This document shows positions 7,704 to 15,602 of a stretch of 37,141 nt of DNA, piece by piece. This DNA comes from Pseudomonas sp. S37. GTDB lineage: Bacteria; Pseudomonadota; Gammaproteobacteria; Pseudomonadales; Pseudomonadaceae. Positions within the stretch are counted from its first letter, which is position 1. Each line of letters begins with the position of its first letter. The notes under the pieces are model-generated. The model was not told where the DNA came from and did not search any database. It saw nothing but the letters and a program-made list of their open reading frames with translations. Position numbers and translations under genes: made by a program. Location of the stretch: assembly GCF_016658545.1 (NCBI RefSeq), contig NZ_JACVZC010000054.1, positions 1 to 37,141 on the forward strand, given 5' to 3'.

Positions 7704-8692
7704 TTCGAGATTCTCTCGAAGGCGCACATCTGCTCACTTTCAGAGAGCTCGTATGCAGTAGCATGGGTCAGGTCTACGGCGTACGACAGATTGCTCACGC
7801 CGGCCGGGAGTGATTTCGACTCGAGTGCCGAACGGGTGATTCTGGGGAAACCGGAACCGACCTGATAGGTCTTGATCGACCAGTCGGAATACGCAATACG
7901 ATTCCATTCCGGAGCGTCGGGGCTTTGGCAACCGATCGCAGCCAACCGCTCATGGAGCGTTGAGGCGTTCACCCCACAGGCTTGCAACAGTTTTACCAAT
8001 TCCGCGACGGACAACTTGCCGTCCCTTGCCTTTTCAAGGTTGACATGCGCCAGGACAAGGGTACCGTCCTCTGGCAGCTCTAGTTGGTCTATGCCATTGA
8101 TACCTATCTGCATCGTGTCCAGGCGACCGGAAGTCTTCACTTCAAGAGCGTGAACACCCCTGCGAAAATCGTGGCGCTGCCCCAGCGGCCCCGACCACGC
8201 ATCCAGAGCGCCAGGGTCAATCCTCACCAGTTCATGAAGTACCAGCAGTTCGCCAACAAGTCCCAGTATGGCGCTTTCCGGAGTTTGCGGGACCGATGTG
8301 TCCCCCAGCAATACGCGGAAATCGTGAATCGCGCTTGCGACTGCTGTGTGAGGCGAGTCTCCGTTTTCCAAGCGTCTGAGAATTGCCTCCGTCAGCTCTG
8401 CAAACACTGCATTCAGCGTTTTTTCGAGGCACATGATGTCAATGAAGCGGACGCTCTTACCCGCGACTGCAAGACTGACGATGGATATCGAGAGTTTGCT
8501 GGTAGAGGTGAGCCCTGCGGGATGATACCCGCTGGTTGGGACCAATAGACGGGGTTCACCATGCAGGCCGATTGCGTACCGTACAACACCGAAGCCAGTG
8601 TCGATGCCGGAATCCAAAGTCGGAATCTCGACGACGCCATCTCCACTATCACTGGAGCGAAGTTGCAACCACCGATGAAGAGGATTAAACAT
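7700..8692 (-). CDS. PD-(D/E)XK motif protein (DUF4420)
   Basis: A 330-residue predicted nuclease. The catalytic pattern of the PD-(D/E)XK superfamily is clear: E148 in GLVGELLVLHEL, D175 in RHDFRR, then E184-V-K186 in HALEVKTSG. Length, motif placement and the N-terminal GVVRYAIGLHGEPRLLVP region fit the DUF4420 family (PF14390), usually found beside Z1-domain proteins and GHKL ATPases. Family membership predicts metal-dependent DNA cleavage; the target is unknown. It overlaps the Z1 gene by 8 bases at its start and the ATPase by 4 at its end. All nuclease residues are present, so it should be active. Confidence 0.85.
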   Translation of the reverse strand: MFNPLHRWLQLRSSDSGDGVVEIPTLDSGIDTGFGVVRYAIGLHGEPRLLVPTSGYHPAGLTSTSKLSISIVSLAVAGKSVRFIDIMCLEKTLNAVFAELTEAILRRLENGDSPHTAVASAIHDFRVLLGDTSVPQTPESAILGLVGELLVLHELVRIDPGALDAWSGPLGQRHDFRRGVHALEVKTSGRLDTMQIGINGIDQLELPEDGTLVLAHVNLEKARDGKLSVAELVKLLQACGVNASTLHERLAAIGCQSPDAPEWNRIAYSDWSIKTYQVGSGFPRITRSALESKSLPAGVSNLSYAVDLTHATAYELSESEQMCAFERISK

Positions 8693-11315
8693 CGGCAGTC
8701 TGCGCCTCTTCCTCTGCAGTCAGCTCTTCCAACGCTTCGTCAATCTTTTCTTCTGATGGAACATCCAACTCCACCGCGTAGTATGCGCCAGCGTGATCTT
8801 TGGCACCGGGAAACACGATACCGATGCCGATGAGGTCATCGGTGGCATCCAGCATGACGCGATTCTTCGTGCTCGCCATTGGCGGGGACTTTTGGTCAAT
8901 CGCGTACAGCAGCAACAACGGCTTAGCGGGTCTTCGGCTTTTGAAGGATGCCCACGAGTCATCATCTTCGTCGCTGGAGGGACTTAACGCGTCAATGAGA
9001 ATATCGTTCTTCGACATCAAGGCCTTGATGTCGGCATAGTTTCGCTCCGAAGCGCTCAACTGCGCGCGTCGGTTGCTAGGGATTTGACCTAACGCCCCTA
9101 GCGGCTTGCGAGACAGACTGGATCCTGGTGTGATGAACCCCACGTTCCAAGTCTGCAGCTGTTGTCCTGCCTTGTCAATGTAAGCCAGCAGCATTTCTCT
9201 TTTCAGATCCATATGCTGGTCGCAGATCTCGTAGGTCTTCAAAAACTTTCTGATCAACGCCAGCGGTATGTCTTGTGCGAGTTTTCGATTTCCCAAATCC
9301 TTGATGTTGTCAGCGCCAATATCATCCACGAGGCAACTTGCAGCAGACCAGTTAGCGCTGACCACTCGTTCACTTTGATGGTCAAAGCGAATGGTCTGTA
9401 CATGACGCCCTTCAAAGCTGATGCTGGTACGGAACGCGTGGCGCATTTTCGCCGCCGAAGTAATTGCCATCCCGGGAATGGCCCGTACTTTCACTGCGAA
9501 CTCGGCAGGAGTGGTCTTGTATTCGCTGTACCGCGCGATGTCGTCGCGAATCTCCTCCTCGATGCGCGCAAGCGCCCTGAAGCTTGAAATCAGCTCTGCC
9601 GTAGTCCAGAGACGGGGAAGATCCTCGTACCCATTTCGATAGCCAAACCAGCGGCCCATCTGCAGAAGAGTGTCGTACTGCATCGAAGTGCGAAGGAAAA
9701 AGGAGACGCAGAGCCCCTCAATCGTCAGCCCCCGAGCTAGCACTGCCCCGCCGATCACTACATAAGTTTTTGGACCCTTCGTGTAATCCAGTCGCTTCTC
9801 ACTGACCCCGTTTTCGATGGCAACCTCCAGCGCTGCGAGCGTCTGCTGGAGATGCGGAAGAAGCTGTTGCAATGTCGGTGGACTTACATCGCCCTCAAAT
9901 GGAACCGCAGAAATTTCACGGCTGAAGAGCGTACCCAGTCTTGCAGAAATCTCTCCGTTACCTGTAGCCAGATCGGTAGCGTGCTTCTTCAGCCACCCAC
10001 AAATGACCGCGTCCATACCTTCGTGCTGAGAAATAAGCGGTGATGTGTGGATGAGCATCGACATGTGCTCGTGTCCTTGGCCTCGCGCCCGACGTACGGA
10101 ACACGAGATGAGGAACCAGAGGAGCGCTTCCTCCAGCTCCTCTGTCATCTGCGGCTTGAAGTTTCTATCGGTTGCGCGAGCAGGACGCAACGTGTTCAGT
10201 TTCTCCACCGGTATGGTCCGTATCATGTCCCGGCCGGCTTCTTCTGTACTTTCGTTGTCGGCGTCCTTAGGATCGAAACCGAATACCTCCCTCGCCCCGA
10301 AATAATTGTCGGACCGAGGTAGCGCTGTAATGAAATCTTCAGGGTAAAGATCGTCGAGTTCGTCCTTGTTGCGCGGATACGGATCGATAAAGACGTTGGC
10401 AAACGGCGTCGCGGTGTAGCCCACGTAAGAAACCGCAGGAAGAGCCCGGATGATCTTCCGAATCTCTTCGTTGATTCGAGTCATGTCCTCATCATTGTTC
10501 GCAGCATTTACTGACGCCTGATCGCACTCATCATCAATGATGAGTACCTTGAGTTGCGCCTGGACTTTCGTCGAGGTGCTACGCCCCTTGTCGTCGACGA
10601 TTGTTCGGCGAAAGGCTTGCAGCCGTGAGGCAACTTTTTTCATCACTACCAACTGAGCGCGACCGGGCACGGGAAGCGCGAAGTGCCGACTGGCGGGGAT
10701 CTCAAAGTCACGGCTCTCATCGCTCTCCGTCCACAGCTGCCATAGGTGGCTGTGGCGCATCACGACGTCACTTTCAATTCGTCGTTGTGTCTGCGCCCTG
10801 AGCTTATTGGTAACACCTGCGAGAAGAACAATGAGGTTGTAGCCTGCATCCACGGCCTTGGCGATGACGGCAGTCATATTGGCAGTTTTGCCTGACTGGA
10901 CGTAACCCACCACAAGCCCGCGGTGACGAAATTTGGCCGCAGAGGGGTTTGCCAACAGCGAGACCACCTCCGACGAGCTTTTGTTTATCGATTTAACAGC
11001 GTCCTTGTCCCAGCCCTTTACGTTGGTCAAGTAGCCCTCGAGCGCTGGCCAGTGAACATCGCTGGCAGTTGGCCCTGTGTACCACTCCTCCCTCGATTTG
11101 ATAAGCGAAGAATGGCGCAGAACTTCCACACTGCCCAATGATGCGACAACGCGCGCGAGGGCGATCGCGAGGTTTTGGTCCATGTCGGCGGAAAACGTAA
11201 TGCCAAAAACAGAAGCCTCTCGTTTGATGGCTTCTGCAGCCGTGGCGGGGCTTTCATGTGTCGGAAGCTTTTCGCGGATCTGCTTCTCGAAGATATCAAT
11301 CTGTGAGGTCATCAT
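8685..11315 (-). CDS. Z1-domain superfamily-2 helicase-like ATPase
   Basis: An 876-residue protein with helicase motifs in order: Walker A GYVQSGKT (about 137-144), Walker B as LIIDDECD (about 258-265), motif III GYTATP (about 299-304), motif V-like GGAVLARGLTIEG (522-534) and motif VI QMGRWFGYR (552-560). The region after motif III to the end fits the Z1 domain (PF10593), defined in helicase-like proteins of predicted restriction systems. It probably uses ATP to move along or remodel DNA for the coupled nuclease and GHKL ATPase. First gene of a five-gene operon. ATG 11315 or 11312 is chosen because AGGAAG lies just upstream; the frame extends 17 codons further without a ribosome site. The promoter should lie in the 700-base divergent region. 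Confidence 0.87.
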   Translation of the reverse strand: MMTSQIDIFEKQIREKLPTHESPATAAEAIKREASVFGITFSADMDQNLAIALARVVASLGSVEVLRHSSLIKSREEWYTGPTASDVHWPALEGYLTNVKGWDKDAVKSINKSSSEVVSLLANPSAAKFRHRGLVVGYVQSGKTANMTAVIAKAVDAGYNLIVLLAGVTNKLRAQTQRRIESDVVMRHSHLWQLWTESDESRDFEIPASRHFALPVPGRAQLVVMKKVASRLQAFRRTIVDDKGRSTSTKVQAQLKVLIIDDECDQASVNAANNDEDMTRINEEIRKIIRALPAVSYVGYTATPFANVFIDPYPRNKDELDDLYPEDFITALPRSDNYFGAREVFGFDPKDADNESTEEAGRDMIRTIPVEKLNTLRPARATDRNFKPQMTEELEEALLWFLISCSVRRARGQGHEHMSMLIHTSPLISQHEGMDAVICGWLKKHATDLATGNGEISARLGTLFSREISAVPFEGDVSPPTLQQLLPHLQQTLAALEVAIENGVSEKRLDYTKGPKTYVVIGGAVLARGLTIEGLCVSFFLRTSMQYDTLLQMGRWFGYRNGYEDLPRLWTTAELISSFRALARIEEEIRDDIARYSEYKTTPAEFAVKVRAIPGMAITSAAKMRHAFRTSISFEGRHVQTIRFDHQSERVVSANWSAASCLVDDIGADNIKDLGNRKLAQDIPLALIRKFLKTYEICDQHMDLKREMLLAYIDKAGQQLQTWNVGFITPGSSLSRKPLGALGQIPSNRRAQLSASERNYADIKALMSKNDILIDALSPSSDEDDDSWASFKSRRPAKPLLLLYAIDQKSPPMASTKNRVMLDATDDLIGIGIVFPGAKDHAGAYYAVELDVPSEEKIDEALEELTAEEEAQTADV

Positions 11316-11982
11316 AAGCTTCCTGCAATTCCTCAGGCCAATTCGGCAAGGTCGAGCTCCTGACATCCTTGGCGAATGGTCGGCCCATTATCGTAATTCG
11401 GTTCACCGTCAAGGACGGGGTCTGCATGCTAACTGAACAGGGCTTGTCGCGAGCCCTCAGCGCACCTGCAAGCATCGGCTGGTAGCACAGTAATATCAAT
11501 ACCCTTTATACCATCTGCTGATACATCTCTGCCGGGGCCCCAATCTCAAGCGCCCGGCCGACTCGGCCTGTGTCTCGGCAGCGCATCACCTGCGCTACAA
11601 CAACTCAAAAATTTCCCGGACCAATGGGTCGATAGCTGTGTCAGCACATCATAAAGACGGATGGTCATGACGGTTATTCCGAGCCGAAGGACCACATTCA
11701 TGATCTCAGCCTCTGAAGGCATTCCGCCCATCTCTAATTCCGGTTAAACAACCCGCAGCAAGCCCTGGATAGACCCCGGGGATTCCGGCCGACACCACAA
11801 ACCTCACAGATGTGCTGCCCATGCCCAGGTTGCGGTGAGCGCTTATAGCCCCTGGCCACTCGTTTTCGGGTTTCCTATTGAAAGAAGCTTGCCCCCTTGA
11901 GATCTGAGGCAGTTTTAAAGCACGAAGGCTCAGTGCCGCTTCACGTGAATCAGAGTGCCATTACGAATGATTGAAATCTCAG

Positions 11983-12011
11983 GAGACACAAAGGAAGCCG
12001 CCCATTATACT
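11983..12011 (+). promoter_or_regulatory. Predicted sigma-70 promoter of dcm-vsr
   Basis: GAGACA at 11983-11988 (four of six matches to TTGACA) and TATACT at 12006-12011 with a 17-base spacer. Transcription would begin near 12018, giving a leader of about 78 bases before ATG 12096. An alternative -10, TATTCT, lies at 12026-12031. Confidence 0.5.
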
Positions 12012-12027
12012 GTCTAGATATACAGTA
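12008..12027. promoter_or_regulatory. LexA (SOS) box overlapping the dcm promoter
   Basis: The 20-base sequence TACTGTCTAGATATACAGTA has the LexA architecture CTGT-N8-ACAG, with both outer TA pairs also matching the consensus TACTGT-N8-ACAGTA. The arms extend to 7 bp (ATACTGT/ACAGTAT, 12007-12028). It covers the end of the predicted -10 hexamer and the start site, where LexA would block RNA polymerase. The central eight bases, CTAGATAT, differ from the ideal alternating AT, which is tolerated in known boxes. Confidence 0.7.
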
Positions 12028-12095
12028 TTCTTGAGATGTGCAAGGCCCACGGCCGTAACAAACGGGCGGTTTACAAAATCCTGATTAGGAATAAA

Positions 12096-13565
12096 ATGGT
12101 GACAGAAAATCACACGTTTGACCCAGAGGAATACGGACTCATGAACCTTTTCGAACCTCACGCTCTCGAGTCCGCAGAGGCCGAATCACAAAGCTCTCAG
12201 GAGCTACAGCCGCAGCAAGACCTGGCGCTGCTTCGCCAATTGCTGGAGATCTACGACCAAGGACAAATCGCCTCAAAGCTGAATGAGATTGGCTCCACCC
12301 ATTGCCGAGAAACCGTGAATCGCTGGATGAAGGGAAAAGCTGTCCCTAGGCTTACCCACCGTGAGTTCGTGTACCTGCAATCTTTTCTGCCCAAGCGCCC
12401 TGAAGGTAAGACCTCCTTCCGTTTCATAGACCTGTTTGCGGGGATTGGTGGCATCCGAAAAGGTTTTGAGGCGATCGGCGGTGAATGCGTGTTCACATCC
12501 GAATGGAACGAGCATGCTGTCCGCACCTATAAAGCTAATCACTACTGTGATCCCGCCCGGCACCGATTCAATCAGGATATCCGCACTGTTACCCTTTCCG
12601 ATCAGCCAGACATAAGCGAAGAAGAGGCTTACCGCCACATCAATCAAGAAATCCCTGATCACGATGTGCTACTCGCAGGTTTTCCCTGCCAGCCTTTTTC
12701 ACTAGCTGGTGTATCCAAGAAAAATTCTCTGGGGCGCAAGCATGGCTTTGAGTGCGAGACCCAAGGCACACTTTTCTTTGATGTCGCCCGTATTCTAGCG
12801 GCAAAAAAGCCCGCAGCATTTCTTCTTGAAAATGTGAAGAACCTCAAGAGTCATGACAAAGGTAAGACTTTCCGCATTATTTGCGAGACATTGAATGAGC
12901 TGGGCTATGAGGTGGCAGATGTCGAAGCCCCTAAAGGCCAGGACCCTAAAGTAATTGATGCCCGGCACTTCGTGCCCCAACACCGGGAGCGCATTGTGCT
13001 CGTAGGATTCCGACGGGATCTTAACGTTCACGGCGGCTTCACCCTTAAAGACATCGAAAAGCTATATCCATCAGCTCGACCGACATTCGGCGACCTTCTC
13101 GACGAAAAGGTTGATGCCAAATACATCTTGACGCCAAAGCTGTGGGAATACCTTTATAAATATGCTGAAAAACATCGCCAGAAAGGAAATGGATTCGGGT
13201 TTGGCCTGACTCGATCAAACGACGTAGCGCGTACATTGTCTGCACGATATCACAAGGACGGATCTGAAATTCTCGTTGATCGTGGTTTTAATGAAAAGCT
13301 AGATTTCTACGGAGAATTGAATCAGATCAATCGCCCTCGCCGACTCACACCTCACGAGTGCGCCAGGCTGATGGGCTTCGACAAGCCTGGTGAAAGTAAT
13401 TTCGTTATCCCAGTATCTGACACTCAGGCTTATCGACAGTTTGGCAACTCGGTCGCCGTACCTGTTTTCGAAGCAGTTGCTCGACTGATGAAAGATCGAA
13501 TCCTTGCAGCCAAGACTAAAACGGATCAGAATCAAACGCAGCTGGAGTTCAGCTTGCCTGCGTAA
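12096..13565 (+). CDS. dcm: DNA (cytosine-5)-methyltransferase, Dcm/M.EcoRII type
   Basis: A 489-residue m5C methylase. It has motif I FIDLFAGIGG (about 110-119), the catalytic PCQ loop GFPCQPFSLAG (Cys198), the ENV motif (245-247) and the QHRERI motif (295-300). The C-terminal block RRLTPHECARLMGF and the RQFGNSVAVPVF motif are also present. It is similar to E. coli Dcm over essentially its full length, including the N-terminal helical region (LLEIYDQGQIASKLNEIG) and target-recognition segments such as ILTPKLWEYLYKYA, so methylation of the inner C in CCWGG is the likely activity. ATG 12096 is chosen because AGGA sits 5 bases upstream and the 20 residues before it look non-conserved; an in-frame ATG also exists at 12036. 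Followed after 44 bases by vsr. Its promoter carries a LexA-like box. Confidence 0.9.
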   Translation: MVTENHTFDPEEYGLMNLFEPHALESAEAESQSSQELQPQQDLALLRQLLEIYDQGQIASKLNEIGSTHCRETVNRWMKGKAVPRLTHREFVYLQSFLPKRPEGKTSFRFIDLFAGIGGIRKGFEAIGGECVFTSEWNEHAVRTYKANHYCDPARHRFNQDIRTVTLSDQPDISEEEAYRHINQEIPDHDVLLAGFPCQPFSLAGVSKKNSLGRKHGFECETQGTLFFDVARILAAKKPAAFLLENVKNLKSHDKGKTFRIICETLNELGYEVADVEAPKGQDPKVIDARHFVPQHRERIVLVGFRRDLNVHGGFTLKDIEKLYPSARPTFGDLLDEKVDAKYILTPKLWEYLYKYAEKHRQKGNGFGFGLTRSNDVARTLSARYHKDGSEILVDRGFNEKLDFYGELNQINRPRRLTPHECARLMGFDKPGESNFVIPVSDTQAYRQFGNSVAVPVFEAVARLMKDRILAAKTKTDQNQTQLEFSLPA

Positions 13566-13609
13566 CCCCTGACCACTCAGGGTGCGCCGCACCTTGAGTG
13601 GGGTTCATT

Positions 13610-14068
13610 TTGGTTGATATTGTTGATCCTGTGACGCGATCTCGCATGATGTCCGGGATAAAGGGGAAAAACACCTCTCCCGAACTCGTCATTCGCAAGG
13701 CCCTCCATGCTCGAGGCTTTCGCTTTCGCATACACACAACTCACCTGCCGGGTAAACCCGACCTGATCCTTCCCAAGTTCAAAGCAGCAATTTTTGTTCA
13801 TGGTTGCTTCTGGCACGGCCATGATTGTCGATATTTCAAGCCCCCCAAAACTCGCGCAGAGTTTTGGATGGGCAAAATCGAGAAAAACAAAATACGAGAC
13901 GCAATTCAAATAACCAAACTCAATGAGGCTGGCTGGCGAACCCTAATCATATGGGAGTGTGCAATTCGGAAGATGAAGCGTGAAAACTCCATCACTTTGA
14001 TCGACACTGTGGCAGCATGGCTATTTCAAAATTCAACCTTTCACGAACTTGACGAACAGAACACATAG
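13610..14068 (+). CDS. vsr: Very short patch repair endonuclease Vsr
   Basis: A 152-residue T:G-mismatch nicking enzyme. The family core is visible: DPVTRSRMMSGIKGKNT at the N-terminus, then LPGKPDLIL with the catalytic Asp, and VHGCFWHGHDC with catalytic His residues, the intercalating Phe-Trp and zinc ligands (C, H, C). WECAI supplies the fourth zinc ligand. Vsr cuts 5' of the T in T:G mismatches formed when 5-methylcytosine in CCWGG deaminates, so its place after a Dcm-like methylase is functional. TTG 13610 is preferred as start because GAGTGGGG lies 6 bases upstream and the protein then begins VDIVDP like other Vsr proteins; an in-frame GTG at 13598 lacks a ribosome site. Confidence 0.9.
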   Translation: MVDIVDPVTRSRMMSGIKGKNTSPELVIRKALHARGFRFRIHTTHLPGKPDLILPKFKAAIFVHGCFWHGHDCRYFKPPKTRAEFWMGKIEKNKIRDAIQITKLNEAGWRTLIIWECAIRKMKRENSITLIDTVAAWLFQNSTFHELDEQNT

Positions 14069-14183
14069 GCTATTAGCTTTCAAATCAGAAAAACTCGTCA
14101 GCAAAATCAACCAGCCAACACACAGTAGCCACCACCCTCAGATGCGTTCAAATCAACAACGCTGCCAGCCCACACCATAGAGC

Positions 14184-15383
14184 TCAAGAAATAATAAATT
14201 TCACACGCTCCAGATACGCAGCCAAATTTAGCAGCCATTCTTTCTGCTCGCTGCCATAAGTTCCAAACAGTGCTGACGGGACGACCAGTTGCAAATTATG
14301 GGATTTCATTTCATTAGTCTGATTCAAGCTTATCGCCGGCTCCAATGTAAAGAGATGCTTTTCCTTTATTCGACACGCCTCTGCCAACACCTGCCTCCAA
14401 CGATCTTTGCATGTAGACTTCGAAGCAAGCATCACTAGCCGCTCGCCCGGGTACTCTAAATCACTATATTGCTTCTGCCCCGGAAATAAAAAGTCTGCAG
14501 TCGCTCGATTCTCGGTAATCACTTGCCGACCGAAGGGCAAACCATGAGCTTCAAAAACGGCGGCTAAATGATGCTCCAATGCATGCCCAACCCGTGATTT
14601 ACGCCTATTCTGTACACTCAGCGAGAATCGGATAAAGTGTTCAACATCAGAAAACCCTTTATCCAACTGAGCTTGAACAATTTTCCGTTCAAGCGTTCTA
14701 AAGAGCATCTCCTCATGCTCCATCCAAGCGAGCAGTGCGGAATCAGGATCCGTTTTGACCGGCTCCGCCATCCTGCAGGTCTCACGAACGAAAGAGCTGA
14801 ACTCAGCCGTTACCGGAAAACCCTCCCCAAATCGATCGACAATCTTACCAAGCCAGCCATCATTATAATTACGAACCTCAATACCCAGCTCTTCAAGTAC
14901 CATCATCTCAATAACGCTTACTTGCCTTCCATCTCCGACTTCGTGAACCTCAAACCCCTTCACAGGCAAGTGATCAATATCAAAAAGCCAGCGAATTTGT
15001 TGCTCACTGGTAGAACCACGCGGACTAACCACTAACATTAGAGTGTTGTCTGGACGCACAGCGAGAACACAAAAGTCTCCTTCTGACATCCGATTTGTAA
15101 CCGCGTTTTCTCGATAGTACAAACGGTACTCCGGCCTCCGGTGAGCCTGACGTAGCCGAGTATCGTACCAGGTAAGTCCACCGGTAGCTTTTAGCGGGGT
15201 ATCACTTTCATCGTCGAAGTATAGAAAAGTACCTTCGAAAGCAACCCTCTGATCTCCCGGGTTTCCTAGAATCTGTACGAAGGCATTCGAGCCGATCTCA
15301 TGCTGATGGGATCGAGGGGTGGCGTCAACAGCTGACAAATGCTTGGCAGCTACTCCCGTAAAATGCTGACGGAGGCTTCCCAT
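14184..15383 (-). CDS. EcoRII-like type II restriction endonuclease, copy A
   Basis: A 399-residue protein resembling EcoRII (CCWGG) along its length. Residues about 25-115 correspond to the EcoRII N-terminal B3-like effector domain (HEIG, then GLTWYDTRLR). Residues about 245-395 form the EcoRII-C catalytic domain: NRRKSRVGHALEHHL (E270), ADFLFPG (D297), Y306 and ASKSTCKDRWRQVL (K322, K326), then the QLVVPSALFGTY end. The PD-(D/E)XK residues are intact, so it should be active. EcoRII itself needs two sites, one acting as effector. ATG 15383 is chosen from alignment with copy B; a TTG at 15404 is also in frame. The gene is AT-rich relative to the chromosome and faces vsr. Confidence 0.85.
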   Translation of the reverse strand: MGSLRQHFTGVAAKHLSAVDATPRSHQHEIGSNAFVQILGNPGDQRVAFEGTFLYFDDESDTPLKATGGLTWYDTRLRQAHRRPEYRLYYRENAVTNRMSEGDFCVLAVRPDNTLMLVVSPRGSTSEQQIRWLFDIDHLPVKGFEVHEVGDGRQVSVIEMMVLEELGIEVRNYNDGWLGKIVDRFGEGFPVTAEFSSFVRETCRMAEPVKTDPDSALLAWMEHEEMLFRTLERKIVQAQLDKGFSDVEHFIRFSLSVQNRRKSRVGHALEHHLAAVFEAHGLPFGRQVITENRATADFLFPGQKQYSDLEYPGERLVMLASKSTCKDRWRQVLAEACRIKEKHLFTLEPAISLNQTNEMKSHNLQLVVPSALFGTYGSEQKEWLLNLAAYLERVKFIIS

Positions 15384-15602
15384 CCTGCGTAAATCCCTAT
15401 GCAAGTCGAAAGATCGACAGGATAACTAGAACCAGCCCCCATTGACAACTGGCACTAAGCCACCCAGCCAAACGGTTACGCTACTGACACCAATGAAGCC
15501 AATGCTGGCAGCCGGGTCGCGGCCCGAACTCGACATAGCGCATTCGAATATATGTAGCTCACCAAGGAATTCATCGCAAAAGCGCCGTCTGGCACACCAA
15601 GA

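Larger units (their letters stand above)
11316..12095. other. Divergent intergenic region between the Z1 operon and dcm/vsr
   Basis: About 780 bases. The right end carries the dcm promoter and a LexA-like box. The centre holds a 61-codon minus-strand frame (11731 to 11546, beginning MGGMPSEAEIMNVV) with a weak GGA upstream. Its first 37 residues look protein-like but the tail does not, so it may be a small gene or a decayed fragment. The rest shows no gene, tRNA or clear repeat. No controller-protein gene of the type II C.protein kind is visible. Confidence 0.4.

Noticed and set aside
11546..11731. Treating the 61-codon frame as a controller (C) protein
   Set aside because: It lacks a helix-turn-helix pattern and half of it is not protein-like.
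13561..13609. Inverted repeat CCACTCAGGGTG/CACCTTGAGTGG between dcm and vsr as a terminator
   Set aside because: The repeat is imperfect and has no clear T-run on the plus strand; vsr has its own ribosome site 6 bases before TTG and probably shares the dcm transcript.
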